Source: Paenibacillus sp. J31TS4 (GTDB taxonomy: Bacteria; Bacillota; Bacilli; Paenibacillales; NBRC-103111). From it: 64,000 nt of DNA. Location: contig NZ_BOSI01000003.1 in assembly GCF_018403265.1 (NCBI RefSeq), forward strand, positions 248,001 to 312,000, written 5' to 3'. The notes beneath the pieces are model-generated. The model did no database searches. It was not told where the DNA came from and saw only the letters and a program-made list of their open reading frames with translations. Made by a program: the position numbers and the translations under genes. Shown here piece by piece: positions 28,638 through 37,613 of this stretch (the first letter of the stretch is position 1; every line of letters starts with the position of its first letter).

Positions 28638-30020
28638 CTATCCCGCCGTGCCTCCCGGAGCCATACTCAGGGAGCCGAGACAGCGGCCGAGCACCGCTTC
28701 TGCCGCCCGAACGCCGGAGATGGCCGCGCCCTCCATCGTATAAAACATCGGCTGGTCGGTATAGTCGCCCGCGAGCGACAGTCCCGGTACCGGCGTCGCC
28801 TGCGACGGACGCAGAGCAGCCTGTCCCGGCTGGACGCTCGCAAAATCGGCTTCCCGCGAGACGATCCGCCAGCGCACCGTATGGGAATCGAGCGGCAGCC
28901 CCAGACGGGCGGCTTCGCCAGCGATGCGCGCGAATGCCTCCTCGGGCGGCAGGCCCCGCAGCGGGCCGGGCGGCGTCAGAATGGCGGAGATGCGGCCCGG
29001 GACATGCCGGAACGTGGTGCGCGACTGCTCCGAGAAGCTGCCGAGGCATGTGCCTGGACCGAAGGTCGTCCGATCCTTGGGCAGGAGCGGTTCGTTCAGC
29101 TCCGCCTGGAACGTGCAGTCCTCCATTGTCTCGAGCCGGAGCATCGGGGCGAACCAGTCGTGGCCGCCGAGCTGCTCCCCGATGAGCCGCTGCGCGGCGC
29201 GGACCGGTACGGCTACAACGGTATGCGAGGCCCGCAGCTGGCTGCCGTCCTCCAGCTGCACGCCCTCGATGCCGGCTTCGCCGCCAAGCAGCGACCGGAC
29301 AGGCGCGCCCGTTCGCACCGTGCCGCCCATCCGAACGATGGCGCCCGCAAGCGGGAGCGCCATCACCTCGGTCATGCCGCCCTTGAACGCGCCTACTTTC
29401 ATCTCCGCGAACCGCGACAGACCTGGCGAGAAAATCGAGAAGAAGACGCGCGCCGAATAATGCTCCGGAGGCAGGAACAGGATCCCCGCCGTCAGCGGAA
29501 CCAGCAGGCGCTCCACCGCCTCCTTCGTCACCTCGTGGCGGCGCGCATAAGCGGCGACCGAGATCCGGTCCAGCTCGTCCGGCCGCTCGTCCAGATCCCG
29601 GAAGCCCGCCGCGAAGAAGGGCACGAGAGATGCCTTGGCTCCCGGCGGCAAAAAGTCGTTGTTCCCGAGCATGCCGGCAACGGTACGGAACGGAGCCTTG
29701 CCGGGCGCGATGCCGAATTTCCCCTCCCCCTCCCCGTCCGGCAGCCGAATCTCCATCGACGTCTCCCACGCCACGATCTCGTCCAGCGAGACTCCGGCCC
29801 GGCTCAGGAGCTCCGGTAACACTTTGTAATACCCAATAACCTTATGAAAGCCGGATTCCACCAGCATGCCGTTCTCCTCCCACGAGGACGTCCGTCCTCC
29901 GAGCACGTCTCTCGCTTCCAGCACCGTTACCCGCTTCCCCTGCTCGGCAAGAATAAGACCGCAGCCCAGGCCGGCCAGGCCGCCGCCTACAATCAGAACA
30001 TCGGCATCCACGTTCGTCAC
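28638..30020 (-). CDS. FAD-dependent oxidoreductase, phytoene-desaturase/HpnE-like
   Basis: About 460 residues. The N-terminal dinucleotide fold DADVLIVGGGLAGLGCGLILAEQGKRVTVLEARDVLGGRTSSW and the C-terminal FAD loop PGLSLAGDYTDQPMFYTMEGAAISGVRAAEAVL mark the amine-oxidase/phytoene-desaturase group. The substrate is unclear (carotenoid or squalene derivatives are typical), and no prenyl synthase is nearby. The start is uncertain: GTG at 30020 has GGAGGGGG 1 nt upstream, while GTG at 30011 is 10 nt from it; both precede the FAD fold. A longer frame to 30185 is unlikely. A SigB-like promoter lies at 30097-30122. Confidence 0.82.
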   Translation of the reverse strand: MTNVDADVLIVGGGLAGLGCGLILAEQGKRVTVLEARDVLGGRTSSWEENGMLVESGFHKVIGYYKVLPELLSRAGVSLDEIVAWETSMEIRLPDGEGEGKFGIAPGKAPFRTVAGMLGNNDFLPPGAKASLVPFFAAGFRDLDERPDELDRISVAAYARRHEVTKEAVERLLVPLTAGILFLPPEHYSARVFFSIFSPGLSRFAEMKVGAFKGGMTEVMALPLAGAIVRMGGTVRTGAPVRSLLGGEAGIEGVQLEDGSQLRASHTVVAVPVRAAQRLIGEQLGGHDWFAPMLRLETMEDCTFQAELNEPLLPKDRTTFGPGTCLGSFSEQSRTTFRHVPGRISAILTPPGPLRGLPPEEAFARIAGEAARLGLPLDSHTVRWRIVSREADFASVQPGQAALRPSQATPVPGLSLAGDYTDQPMFYTMEGAAISGVRAAEAVLGRCLGSLSMAPGGTAG

Positions 30021-30096
30021 TCCCCCTCCGCTTCGGCCGCAGCGTCCGCTCACTCTCTCAAACAGCCGCGCCGTTCTCTTGTTTCCTCCTACTGCC

Positions 30097-30122
30097 TTAC
30101 CCGGAGAACGGTCAGCTGAACC
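30097..30122 (-). promoter_or_regulatory. SigB-type promoter of the FAD oxidoreductase
   Basis: Minus strand GGTTCA (30117-30122), 14 nt, GGGTAA (30097-30102). It has a perfect -10 box and a variant -35 box. Confidence 0.55.
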
Positions 30123-30252
30123 GATAGCGGGTCGGCGGCGGGTGATGCGGGTAAATAAGAGGAATCGGGGCACTTTGCGCAGCAAAGACTAGTCTTGCTA
30201 AACTAAAAGAGAACAAGAATCCTAAGAGGTAACAAGTAAAGGAGGGCGACCC

Positions 30253-31704
30253 ATGGGAGAACCGATCACCAAGGGAATCTATATAGGCGGCGAGTGGAAG
30301 GAGGCGGTCCGAGGCGGCACGATCGACGTCTTCAACCCGGCGACGCTCGAGAAGCTCGCCACCGTCCCCGATGCGGGCGATGACGAGGCTGCACAGGCGG
30401 TCGACGCTGCCTCCAGCGCGCTGCCGGCGTGGAGAGAGGCGTCGGCCTACGAGAGGGCGGCGCTGCTCATGCGCTGGTACGAGCAGATCATGCTGCACCA
30501 GGAAGAGATTGCACGGACGATGACGATGGAGCAGGGCAAGCCGCTGCCCGAGGCACGGACGGAGGTGGCCTATGCCGCCAGCTTCATCCAGTGGTACGCC
30601 GAGGAGGCCAAGCGGGTGTACGGCGAGATCATCCCTGCCACGACCGCAGGCAAGCGGCTCTTCGTGATCCGGCAGGCGGTCGGCGTCGTGGGGGCGATTA
30701 CGCCGTGGAACTTCCCGGCGGCGATGATCACCCGCAAGGCGGGACCCGCTCTCGCGGCCGGCTGCACGATCGTCGTCAAGCCCGCCGAGCAGACGCCGCT
30801 GACCGCCCTGCTCCTCGCCGAAATGGCCGAGAAGGCCGGGATTCCGGCCGGCGTGCTCAACGTCATCACGGGGGACGCCAAGACGATCGCCGGCAGGCTG
30901 ATGGCCGACGGGCGGGTCCGCAAGGTTACGTTCACCGGCTCCACGGAGGTGGGCAAAGAGATTATGCGAGGCGCCGCGGATACGATGAAGAAGATCTCGC
31001 TCGAGCTCGGCGGCCACGCGCCCGTCATCGTCTTCGACGACGCCGACCTGGAGCTGGCGGCCGAGCAGACGGCCATCTCCAAGTTCCGGAACGCAGGCCA
31101 GACGTGCGTCTGTGCGAACCGCATCTACGTCCACGAGAGCGTGCATGACGCCTTTGAGCGGCGGCTGGCGGACAAAATCGCCGGGCTGCGCGTCGGATAT
31201 GGCCTGGACGAAGGAGTCGCCATCGGCCCTCTGATCGACGAGAGCGGGCTGGACAAGGTGAAGCGGCAGGTCGAGGAAGCGGTCGCCCGCGGGGCGAAGG
31301 CAGTCGTCGGCGGACGTACGGCGGAGCCGGAGGGAAGCCGCCGCGGCTTCTTCTATGAGCCGACGCTGCTTACCGGTGTGACGCCCGACATGCAGATTAT
31401 GCGGGAGGAGACATTCGGGCCGGTCGCGCCCCTCATCCCCTTCCGCACGGACGAGGAGGCGGTCCGGATGGCCAACGATTCGGTGTACGGCCTCGCCGCC
31501 TACCTGTTCACTACAAACGTGAACCGGGCTGTCCGTGCCGCGGAAGGGCTCGAGTACGGGATCGTCGGCGTCAACGACGGAGCGCCTTCGACGGCGCAGG
31601 CGCCGTTCGGCGGCTTCAAGGAGAGCGGCCTCGGGCGCGAGGGAGGCCGGCAGGGCATCGAGGAATACCTCGAGACCAAGTACATCTCCCTCGGCCTTGG
31701 CTGA
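30253..31704 (+). CDS. gabD: NAD(P)-dependent succinate-semialdehyde dehydrogenase
   Basis: 483 residues, an aldehyde dehydrogenase of the GabD subgroup. Landmarks are GAITPWNFPAAMITRK, VKPAEQTPLTA, FTGSTEVGKEIM, LELGGHAPVIVFDDAD (general-base Glu) and FRNAGQTCVCANRIYV (catalytic Cys). C-terminal EETFGPVAPLIPF and GGFKESGLGREGG are typical. It oxidises succinate semialdehyde to succinate. AAAGGAGGGCGACCC precedes the ATG. No GABA transaminase is nearby. Confidence 0.9.
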   Translation: MGEPITKGIYIGGEWKEAVRGGTIDVFNPATLEKLATVPDAGDDEAAQAVDAASSALPAWREASAYERAALLMRWYEQIMLHQEEIARTMTMEQGKPLPEARTEVAYAASFIQWYAEEAKRVYGEIIPATTAGKRLFVIRQAVGVVGAITPWNFPAAMITRKAGPALAAGCTIVVKPAEQTPLTALLLAEMAEKAGIPAGVLNVITGDAKTIAGRLMADGRVRKVTFTGSTEVGKEIMRGAADTMKKISLELGGHAPVIVFDDADLELAAEQTAISKFRNAGQTCVCANRIYVHESVHDAFERRLADKIAGLRVGYGLDEGVAIGPLIDESGLDKVKRQVEEAVARGAKAVVGGRTAEPEGSRRGFFYEPTLLTGVTPDMQIMREETFGPVAPLIPFRTDEEAVRMANDSVYGLAAYLFTTNVNRAVRAAEGLEYGIVGVNDGAPSTAQAPFGGFKESGLGREGGRQGIEEYLETKYISLGLG

Positions 31705-31770
31705 AGGGAGCCCGGCACCGGGCCAGCGCCTGGGCTCGTCTGCGGCTGCGCCTCGGCGGACGGCGGCCCA

Positions 31771-31812
31771 AACAGCAAAAGACCCTGCGAACTCGCAGGG
31801 TCTTTTGCTGTT
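31771..31812. terminator. Long bidirectional terminator between gabD and egtB
   Basis: A perfect 20-bp inverted repeat (31771-31790 with 31793-31812) around AC, with AAAAG/CTTTT tracts in the stem. It serves both convergent genes. Confidence 0.85.
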
Positions 31813-31922
31813 TGCCGGCGCGCCCGATGCGCCCGGCGCCGCGCATGGCCCGGACGCTGCCGCCCACCGGGGTTTCGCCGCGCGCTGCCGGGGCGCCTGC
31901 GGCGGGGCGGTGCGGCTTTCGC

Positions 31923-33203
31923 CTAGGCCAGATCCTCGGCCAGGCGAAAGCCGGTGAACTGCCGCCGCATGGCGGGCGGCAGCGCGTGCCGGTAGCTCGG
32001 CCGCAAGAGAGCCGCCGGCGTGGCGCACGAGCCGCCGCGGAGCACCATCCCGCCGCCGAAGCCAACCGCGAACGGGTGCGGGTGGATGCCCGCCCCGCCC
32101 CCGGTCCTCGTCTGCGCGTTCCGGCTGCCCGGATACGGCGTGAACGGGCTGCATGTCCATTCCCACACGTCCCCGTAGCCCTGCTGGAGCAGCTCGCCGT
32201 TCGCGCTGCAGCAGGCGGCCGGATGATAGGCGCCGCTATCCGCGAAGTTCGCCCCCTCGGCCGGCTGCGGGAAGGCCACCTCCCACTCCGCTTCGGTCGG
32301 CAGCCGTTTGCCCGCCCAGCGGGCGAATGCATCCGCTTCGTAGTAGCTGACGTGGCATACCGGCTCGTCCAGCTCAAGCTCACGCAGCCCAGAAAGCGTG
32401 AAGGCATGCCAGACGCCTCCCTGCTGTTCCCAGTAGCGGGGAGCCTGCCACCCGTTCGCCTCGACCTCGCGCCAGCCCTCCGGCAGCCACAGCCCCGCCC
32501 TCCGGTAGCCTCCGTCCTCGACAAACTGCAAGTATTCCCCGTTCGTCACCGGCTGGGAGGCGAGGCGGAAGCCGTGTACCCAGGCCTTGTGGCGCGGGCG
32601 CTCCGCATCGGTGACGAAGCCTGGCCCGTCGGAGCCGATCTCCGCAAGCCGTTCCTCGAACCGGTGCCAGGTCAAATACGGCGGCACATGAAGCTGCCGC
32701 TCCCTGCGCTCCCGGTAGATGGGCCGGAGCGGATGCGCCGCCAGATTCGCCTTGATGTCGGCCAGCAGCTCCTCCTGGTGGAGCCGCTCGTGATGCAGGC
32801 CCCATTCCAGGGCGGTCCGGAAGCCCCCTGCCAGCTCCTCCCCCGGGGAATCGAGCAGCGCAAGCAGCCGCTCGTCGACGTGATCCCGGTACGCGTAGAT
32901 CTCCCGGGTTGACGGACGGGACAACAGCCCGCGAAACGGGCGCGGTTCGTCGAACAGCCCGTCGTAGGCACGGTTGAACGGACTGTAAGAAGCGTCGTAC
33001 CGAAGCAGGATCCGGTCCTCCAAATACCAGCTCGTATGGGCGAGATGCCATTTGGGCGGGCAGCCGTCCTCCTCATGGACCATCATGTCCTCCGGCTCCA
33101 GCGGAGCCGCGAGAAGGCGGGTGAATCCGCGCACCGCCAGAATGTCCTCCTGCAGCAGCCGGTTCCACTGCTCCTCGATCCGAATCCATGACCCTACCGA
33201 CAT
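31923..33203 (-). CDS. egtB: EgtB-like iron(II) sulfoxide synthase
   Basis: 426 residues. An N-terminal DinB-type four-helix domain with WHLAHTSWYLE (H53/H56) and the H-x-x-x-H-x-E motif HHERLHQEE (H138, H142) would hold iron. The C-terminal formylglycine-generating-enzyme-like domain has FRLASQPVTNGEYLQFVEDGGY, RLPTEAEWE, WEWTCSPF and RGGSCATP...RPSYRHALPP. This is the EgtB layout for ergothioneine (or ovothiol-like) sulfoxide formation. No EgtD methyltransferase is in the window. GGGAG precedes the ATG. A SigB-type promoter lies about 85 nt upstream, so it is a probable stress-protectant gene. Confidence 0.87.
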   Translation of the reverse strand: MSVGSWIRIEEQWNRLLQEDILAVRGFTRLLAAPLEPEDMMVHEEDGCPPKWHLAHTSWYLEDRILLRYDASYSPFNRAYDGLFDEPRPFRGLLSRPSTREIYAYRDHVDERLLALLDSPGEELAGGFRTALEWGLHHERLHQEELLADIKANLAAHPLRPIYRERRERQLHVPPYLTWHRFEERLAEIGSDGPGFVTDAERPRHKAWVHGFRLASQPVTNGEYLQFVEDGGYRRAGLWLPEGWREVEANGWQAPRYWEQQGGVWHAFTLSGLRELELDEPVCHVSYYEADAFARWAGKRLPTEAEWEVAFPQPAEGANFADSGAYHPAACCSANGELLQQGYGDVWEWTCSPFTPYPGSRNAQTRTGGGAGIHPHPFAVGFGGGMVLRGGSCATPAALLRPSYRHALPPAMRRQFTGFRLAEDLA

Positions 33204-33286
33204 GTCTCGCTCCCTTTCTGCCCTCCAGCGGGCAAAATTGTCTATGCTATCCTTCTTTTCCGATTAAACAGAGCATCCTCCGTTTT

Positions 33287-33312
33287 TTACCCTCAGAAGT
33301 TCCGGCTGAAAC
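33287..33312 (-). promoter_or_regulatory. SigB-type promoter of egtB
   Basis: Minus strand GTTTCA (33307-33312), 14 nt, GGGTAA (33287-33292). Identical boxes to the sigB operon promoter. Confidence 0.78.
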
Positions 33313-33381
33313 AACAAACGGCCGCCTCCGCCAGGAGACCGCCGTCCGTTCTGCTTGGCTCCGGCCCCGGCCGAGCCGCCG

Positions 33382-34404
33382 CTATTTGTCCTGATGCTGG
33401 ATATAATTGGCGACCAGCCGGTCGAGGCGGTGCAACTGGTAGCCGTAATCGTACATCGCCGAGCCGACGGCAAGCAGATGAGGCAGCCGCTCCTCGTCGT
33501 CCCGCAATTCCTGCACTAGCTCGCGCAGGAATTCCTCCATCTCGCTCTCCGTCTCCTCCGGGCAAACCGCGTCTGGCTTCAGCTGGCCGTTGTACTTGAG
33601 CAGCACCAGCTCGTGGCAGTGGATCAGATGCTCGATATGAGCATCGAACCGGCGGTCCATCTCCTTCGTCGGCACGGCCGCAAAGTAGTGGCGGTCGATG
33701 ACGTCCAGGATGTCGATCCCCTGCCTCAACGTGCGCAGCATCTGCTTGTAGACGACGAGCCGGCGGATGCGCTGGAACGTCAACTTACGAAGCTTTTTCT
33801 GCTCCTCCTCAAAGATGCCGAACTTCTCCTCCAGCTTGGAGATCGAGCTGTGGAGCTCCTCCTGCTGCTCCCGGAAGACGGATTCCTTCATCTCGTCGGA
33901 TATCGACGTGCGCAGCAGAAGCGACAGCTTGGTGAATACCTCGCCGAGCTGCTGGTGGAATGTCTCCTCGTGCTTGGGCGGCAGGAACACCAGATTGACG
34001 ACGAAGGCGGAGAAGATGCCGATCAAGATGATCAGGAACCGGTTGAGCGCGAACGTCCAATGACCCGGCGCATCCATAATTGCAATAACGGTGACGAGCG
34101 TCAGCCCGATCGTCGATTCCATCTTGAGGGCAAGACAGATCATGATGACCATAATGCAGACCAGCCCGATCGCGATCGGCTCGCTGCTGAAAAATTGGCT
34201 TGCCAGCAGCGCCAGAATCGCTCCCAGCGCATTGGTCTGGACTTGATCGAGAATATGCCGCCAGGACCGATAGATGGACGGCAGCATCGTGAAGATCGCC
34301 GCCACCGCCGCGATAATCGGCGGCTTGAGCTCGAACAGCGCGCAAAGATAGAGCGCCAGCGTGACGGCGACGCCGGTTTTCAGAACTCTGGCACCAAACT
34401 TCAT
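33382..34404 (-). CDS. Aromatic-acid exporter (ArAE/FUSC-like) family membrane protein
   Basis: 340 residues from the ATG at 34404 (AATAGGAGG 6 nt upstream; the open frame extends to 34557 without a ribosome site). Four to five membrane segments occupy the first 130 residues (GVAVTLALYLCALFEL, PIIAAVAAIFTML, ALGAILALLASQFF, IAIGLVCIMVIMICLAL, FLIILIGIFSAFVVNLVFLPP). A long helical cytosolic domain follows (EVFTKLSLLLRTSISDEMKESVF and onward). This is the ArAE_1 layout. The substrate is unknown. Confidence 0.82.
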   Translation of the reverse strand: MKFGARVLKTGVAVTLALYLCALFELKPPIIAAVAAIFTMLPSIYRSWRHILDQVQTNALGAILALLASQFFSSEPIAIGLVCIMVIMICLALKMESTIGLTLVTVIAIMDAPGHWTFALNRFLIILIGIFSAFVVNLVFLPPKHEETFHQQLGEVFTKLSLLLRTSISDEMKESVFREQQEELHSSISKLEEKFGIFEEEQKKLRKLTFQRIRRLVVYKQMLRTLRQGIDILDVIDRHYFAAVPTKEMDRRFDAHIEHLIHCHELVLLKYNGQLKPDAVCPEETESEMEEFLRELVQELRDDEERLPHLLAVGSAMYDYGYQLHRLDRLVANYIQHQDK

Positions 34405-34876
34405 GAACGTCCTCCTATTCTTAATCCGCATCGCTGCGGGTTCGAACTTCGTACTCGCTGGGGGCGGGACATTCCCCGCCCTCCGGGCGCGGGCGCCGGA
34501 CTTCGGACGATGCGGCCTCCCGCGCGGGGCCGGTCCGCCAAGCCGAAGCTCCCGCACCGGCTGCGACCACTATACCGTGACCGCCCAAAAGAAAGCAAGC
34601 GCAACCTAACGCAGGCTGCGCTCACAATTGACGGTCCGGCGGCCGCCGGGACGGGGCAAGGGCCCGCAGAAGAAAGGCGGACGGTTAGGGGATCGGCATG
34701 ATCGCTCCCGGGCTGGCAGCGCCATTCAGCATGCGCCCAGTGCCGGCATCCACCGCCCGCTTGCAACTTGCCGTCCCCCTCCCGAACGGATAGACGGCGT
34801 TCCAAACGGCGCAACTTCCCTCGAGCGTTCCCCCGCTGTATGCGGGGCTCCCTAAGCGAAACGCGCTGACTTGTCG
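34405..34876. other. 470-bp GC-rich intergenic region
   Basis: No convincing gene. Long frames on the minus strand are Arg/Pro-rich and lack ribosome sites. On the minus strand TATAGT (plus-strand actata at 34570) with TTGCTT 18 nt upstream is a possible SigA promoter for the exporter. Confidence 0.4.
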
Positions 34877-35125
34877 TCAACTCCCCGCCTGCCGGTCCGC
34901 CTCGTCCTGCTGCGGATCGGAGACGAGCCCCTCTTTCTTCAGCGTGCTGTTCGTGCTCATCCCGTCCATGTCCTGGCCCAGCTCCCGCATCTCTTCGAGA
35001 TCGGGGGCCATCGAGCCGTTCACGACGTTGCTTATGTCTTTCTCGCTTCCCCGCAGCCGGTCATTCGCCTCGTGGCGGGCGACCGTCTTCAGATCCTCGT
35101 TGTTGTACGTTTTGCGTTCGGCCAT
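34877..35125 (-). CDS. Small hydrophilic protein of unknown function
   Basis: 82 residues from the ATG at 35125 (AGGAGA 9 nt upstream; an in-frame GTG at 35134 overlaps that site). It is highly charged and probably disordered (ERKTYNNEDLKTVARHEANDRLRGSEKDISNVVNG), ending in Gln/Asp/Arg. There is no membrane segment. GGGTAA at 35169 suggests SigB control. I do not recognise the family. Confidence 0.65.
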   Translation of the reverse strand: MAERKTYNNEDLKTVARHEANDRLRGSEKDISNVVNGSMAPDLEEMRELGQDMDGMSTNSTLKKEGLVSDPQQDEADRQAGS

Positions 35126-35168
35126 CGGCTCCACTCTCCTCGGTTCGTATCGGGGTTACGTAGTCCTT

Positions 35169-35194
35169 TTACCCGAAACGCGGAAAGTAGAATC
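35169..35194 (-). promoter_or_regulatory. Weak SigB-like promoter of the small gene at 34877
   Basis: Minus strand GATTCT (35189-35194), 14 nt, GGGTAA (35169-35174). The spacer and -10 box fit; the -35 box does not. Confidence 0.35.
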
Positions 35195-35225
35195 GGCGCG
35201 AGGGCCGCACCCTAGGCGGGCCGGC

Positions 35226-36230
35226 TCAGCTTTCGGCCGGACGGGGCGCCAGCTCCACCGCCTGGCGGATCGCTTCCTTCAGGCTGAGCTCGTCGGCGAT
35301 GCCTTTGCCCGCAATGTCGAACGCGGTGCCGTGGTCCACGCTCGTGCGGATGATCGGCAGGCCGACCGTGATGTTGACGCCGGCTTCCAGGCCGAGCACC
35401 TTGATCGGCCCGTGGCCCTGGTCGTGGTACATCGCGACGACGATATCAAAATCGCCGCGCACCGCCCGGAAGAACAGCGTGTCGGCCGGCAGCGGCCCGA
35501 TCGCTTCGATGCCCTCGGCGCGGGCGCGTTCGACGGCCGGAATGATCTTCTCCTCTTCCTCGCCGTAGCCGAACAGGCCGTTCTCCCCGGCATGGGGATT
35601 GATACCGCAGACGGCAATGCGCGGACTCGAGGTGCCGGCGCGCTGCAGCGTCTCGTGGGCAAGCTTCAGTACGGTGTAAACGCGCTCCGGGTTGATCTGC
35701 TTGACCGCGTCAATGAGTCCGATATGCGTCGTCACATGAATGACTTTGAGCTTGGGCGACGACAGCATCATGGAGTAATCTTTGGTGCCTGTCAGCTCTG
35801 CCAGAATCTCGGTATGGCCGGGATAGAGGTGGCCGCCCTTGTGGAGCGCCTCCTTGTTCAGCGGAGCCGTGCAGATGGCATCGATCTCCCCGGCGTTCGC
35901 CAGCTCGATCGCCTTCTCCAGATAGCGGAAGGCGGCGTTGCCGGCACGAGCGTCCACTTGGCCGAACGGCAGATCAGCAGGCAGCAGATCGAGATCCAGG
36001 CAGTCGACCGTGCCCAGCTCGAACGCGGCCTCATTCAGCGACGCGATGCGCCGGACGGCGAGTCCTGTCTGGAGGACCGGCTCGACGCGCTCCAGCATTT
36101 TGGCGTCTCCGATCACGAAGGGACGGCAGCTGTCGTAGACGGCCGCATCCTTCAGCGACTTCAGAATAATCTCGGGGCCGACGCCCGCAGCGTCGCCCAT
36201 CGTAATGCCGATAACCGGTCTATGCTTCAT
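35226..36230 (-). CDS. pdxA2: PdxA2-type 4-phospho-acid-sugar dehydrogenase
   Basis: 334 residues, a PdxA family enzyme: ITMGDAAGVGPEI, ICTAPLNKEALHKGGHLYPGHTEILAELTG, HVTTHIGL, and metal and substrate residues in INPHAGENGLFG and MYHDQGHGPIK. Next to a DUF1537 kinase it belongs to the PdxA2 branch that oxidatively decarboxylates D-threonate or D-erythronate 4-phosphate to dihydroxyacetone phosphate, rather than to vitamin B6 synthesis. It overlaps the kinase gene by 11 nt and has AAGGAG before the ATG. Confidence 0.9.
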   Translation of the reverse strand: MKHRPVIGITMGDAAGVGPEIILKSLKDAAVYDSCRPFVIGDAKMLERVEPVLQTGLAVRRIASLNEAAFELGTVDCLDLDLLPADLPFGQVDARAGNAAFRYLEKAIELANAGEIDAICTAPLNKEALHKGGHLYPGHTEILAELTGTKDYSMMLSSPKLKVIHVTTHIGLIDAVKQINPERVYTVLKLAHETLQRAGTSSPRIAVCGINPHAGENGLFGYGEEEEKIIPAVERARAEGIEAIGPLPADTLFFRAVRGDFDIVVAMYHDQGHGPIKVLGLEAGVNITVGLPIIRTSVDHGTAFDIAGKGIADELSLKEAIRQAVELAPRPAES

Positions 36231-37530
36231 GATGGTTCTCTCCTTTCAACATGGCAAAAGCTTTGGCTAACGCTTCCTCTGTTCCGAACGCGCCCGCCTT
36301 GGTGACGGCGAGCAGCGGCCGCGGCCCGACGAGGCGGCCGAGCGGGATGCCCGCCTCCACCTCGCGGAGCAGCGTGAGGCCGGTGTAGCCGCCGTGGCGG
36401 CAGACGCTCTTGGCGGTATCTCCGCCGGTGAGCACGACGCCCTGCAGCGGCTTATCGGCGATGAGCCCCGCAGCGATCTCGCCGAGCGCGCCGGCAATGC
36501 GGTCCGCCACCTCCACCGCCGACAGCCCTGCTGCGACTCCCGCCTGGAGAGCTTCCTTCACCTGCTCCGTCGACGTGCCGGCGACGAACGCGGCGTCCTC
36601 GCCCGCGTCCAGCGCCTGCGCCAGCTCGCGGCGGCAGCGCTCGCCCTCTTGGGCGGCCGCCTCGCCGCCTGCGGCCGCGGCGGCCGGGTCGAGCTCGACG
36701 CGGTGCAGCGGAGCGCTGCCGAGCAGGTGCGCCACCTGGCCGCGGGTGACGCCCGAGAGGCTGCCCGCGACGAGCAGCACCGGGCGGCCGGACGGACCTC
36801 CGTCCGCGTCAGCCACGGCAGCGCTTGGCGCGAGACCGAGCGCAGCGGGGATCGCCTCGGCCAGTCCAGCCGAGCCGACCCACAGCACGCCGCCCTCGAG
36901 CGCAGCGCCTGCGTCCGCAATGGCGCGCAGGTCCTCAGGCGTCTCCGCGTCGCATACGACGGCGCGCACGCCTTCGCTGCGGAGAGAAGCGAGCCGCCCA
37001 GCGAGCGCCTCGCGCCCGCCTCTTACTACAGCGAGCGAGAGCTCCGCGACCGGCTTCTCCATCTGCCCCGCGAGCAGCTCGCGGATGCGGGACGTCGGCA
37101 CCGGCGTCTTCGGATCCCGTCCGACCTCCGTCTCGTGGACGGGCTGTCCCTTCAAATAATGAACGCCATCGCGCGTCGTCCGGCCCGCCTGCGGAAACGC
37201 CGGAGCCACGACAGCGAGAACATCGGGACGAGCGTCCAGCATAGCGTCCAGCTCCGTCCCCACGTTGCCGCGGAGAGTGGAGTCTACTTTTTTAAACAGA
37301 TGGGGGCAGCCCGCCGCGCGGACGGCTTCGGCCGCCTCCTTCGTTTTGCGGTAAGCCGCGTCTCTGGCAACGGCACGTGTATCGGTATCTACAACGGTAA
37401 CGTCATTGGTCAATGTATCGAGATTCGCCAGGTCGAAAATAACCGAGGCGGAGAGGCCCGCCCGGGCGAACTGAACGCCCGAATCGGTCGCCCCGGTCAA
37501 GTCGTCGGCGATAATGGCTAGCTGCTTCAT
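36220..37530 (-). CDS. dtnK: Four-carbon acid-sugar kinase (DUF1537 family)
   Basis: 436 residues. The N-terminal domain starts LAIIADDLTGATDSGVQFARAGL, with KKVDSTLRGNVGTEL and VAPAFPQAGRTTRDGVHYLKG. The C-terminal domain holds the ATP site VLTGGDTAKSVCRHGG and GPRPLLAVTKAGAFGTEEAL. These are the signatures of the DUF1537 kinases that phosphorylate D-threonate, D-erythronate or related acids. Threonate is the best guess from the pdxA2 neighbour; the substrate is not provable from sequence. Confidence 0.88.
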   Translation of the reverse strand: MKQLAIIADDLTGATDSGVQFARAGLSASVIFDLANLDTLTNDVTVVDTDTRAVARDAAYRKTKEAAEAVRAAGCPHLFKKVDSTLRGNVGTELDAMLDARPDVLAVVAPAFPQAGRTTRDGVHYLKGQPVHETEVGRDPKTPVPTSRIRELLAGQMEKPVAELSLAVVRGGREALAGRLASLRSEGVRAVVCDAETPEDLRAIADAGAALEGGVLWVGSAGLAEAIPAALGLAPSAAVADADGGPSGRPVLLVAGSLSGVTRGQVAHLLGSAPLHRVELDPAAAAAGGEAAAQEGERCRRELAQALDAGEDAAFVAGTSTEQVKEALQAGVAAGLSAVEVADRIAGALGEIAAGLIADKPLQGVVLTGGDTAKSVCRHGGYTGLTLLREVEAGIPLGRLVGPRPLLAVTKAGAFGTEEALAKAFAMLKGENHHEA

Positions 37531-37613
37531 GGCTTCCTCCTGTCCCTAAACGGCGGCAAAGCCGGCCCCAGGAGGGACCGGGCTATGCGCCTCACGGTAA
37601 CGACTATCGTGCG

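Noticed and set aside
30112-32166. A 684-codon minus-strand frame opposite gabD
   Set aside because: GabD on the plus strand has all catalytic motifs and a ribosome site. The antisense frame is Arg/Ala-rich with no recognisable fold.
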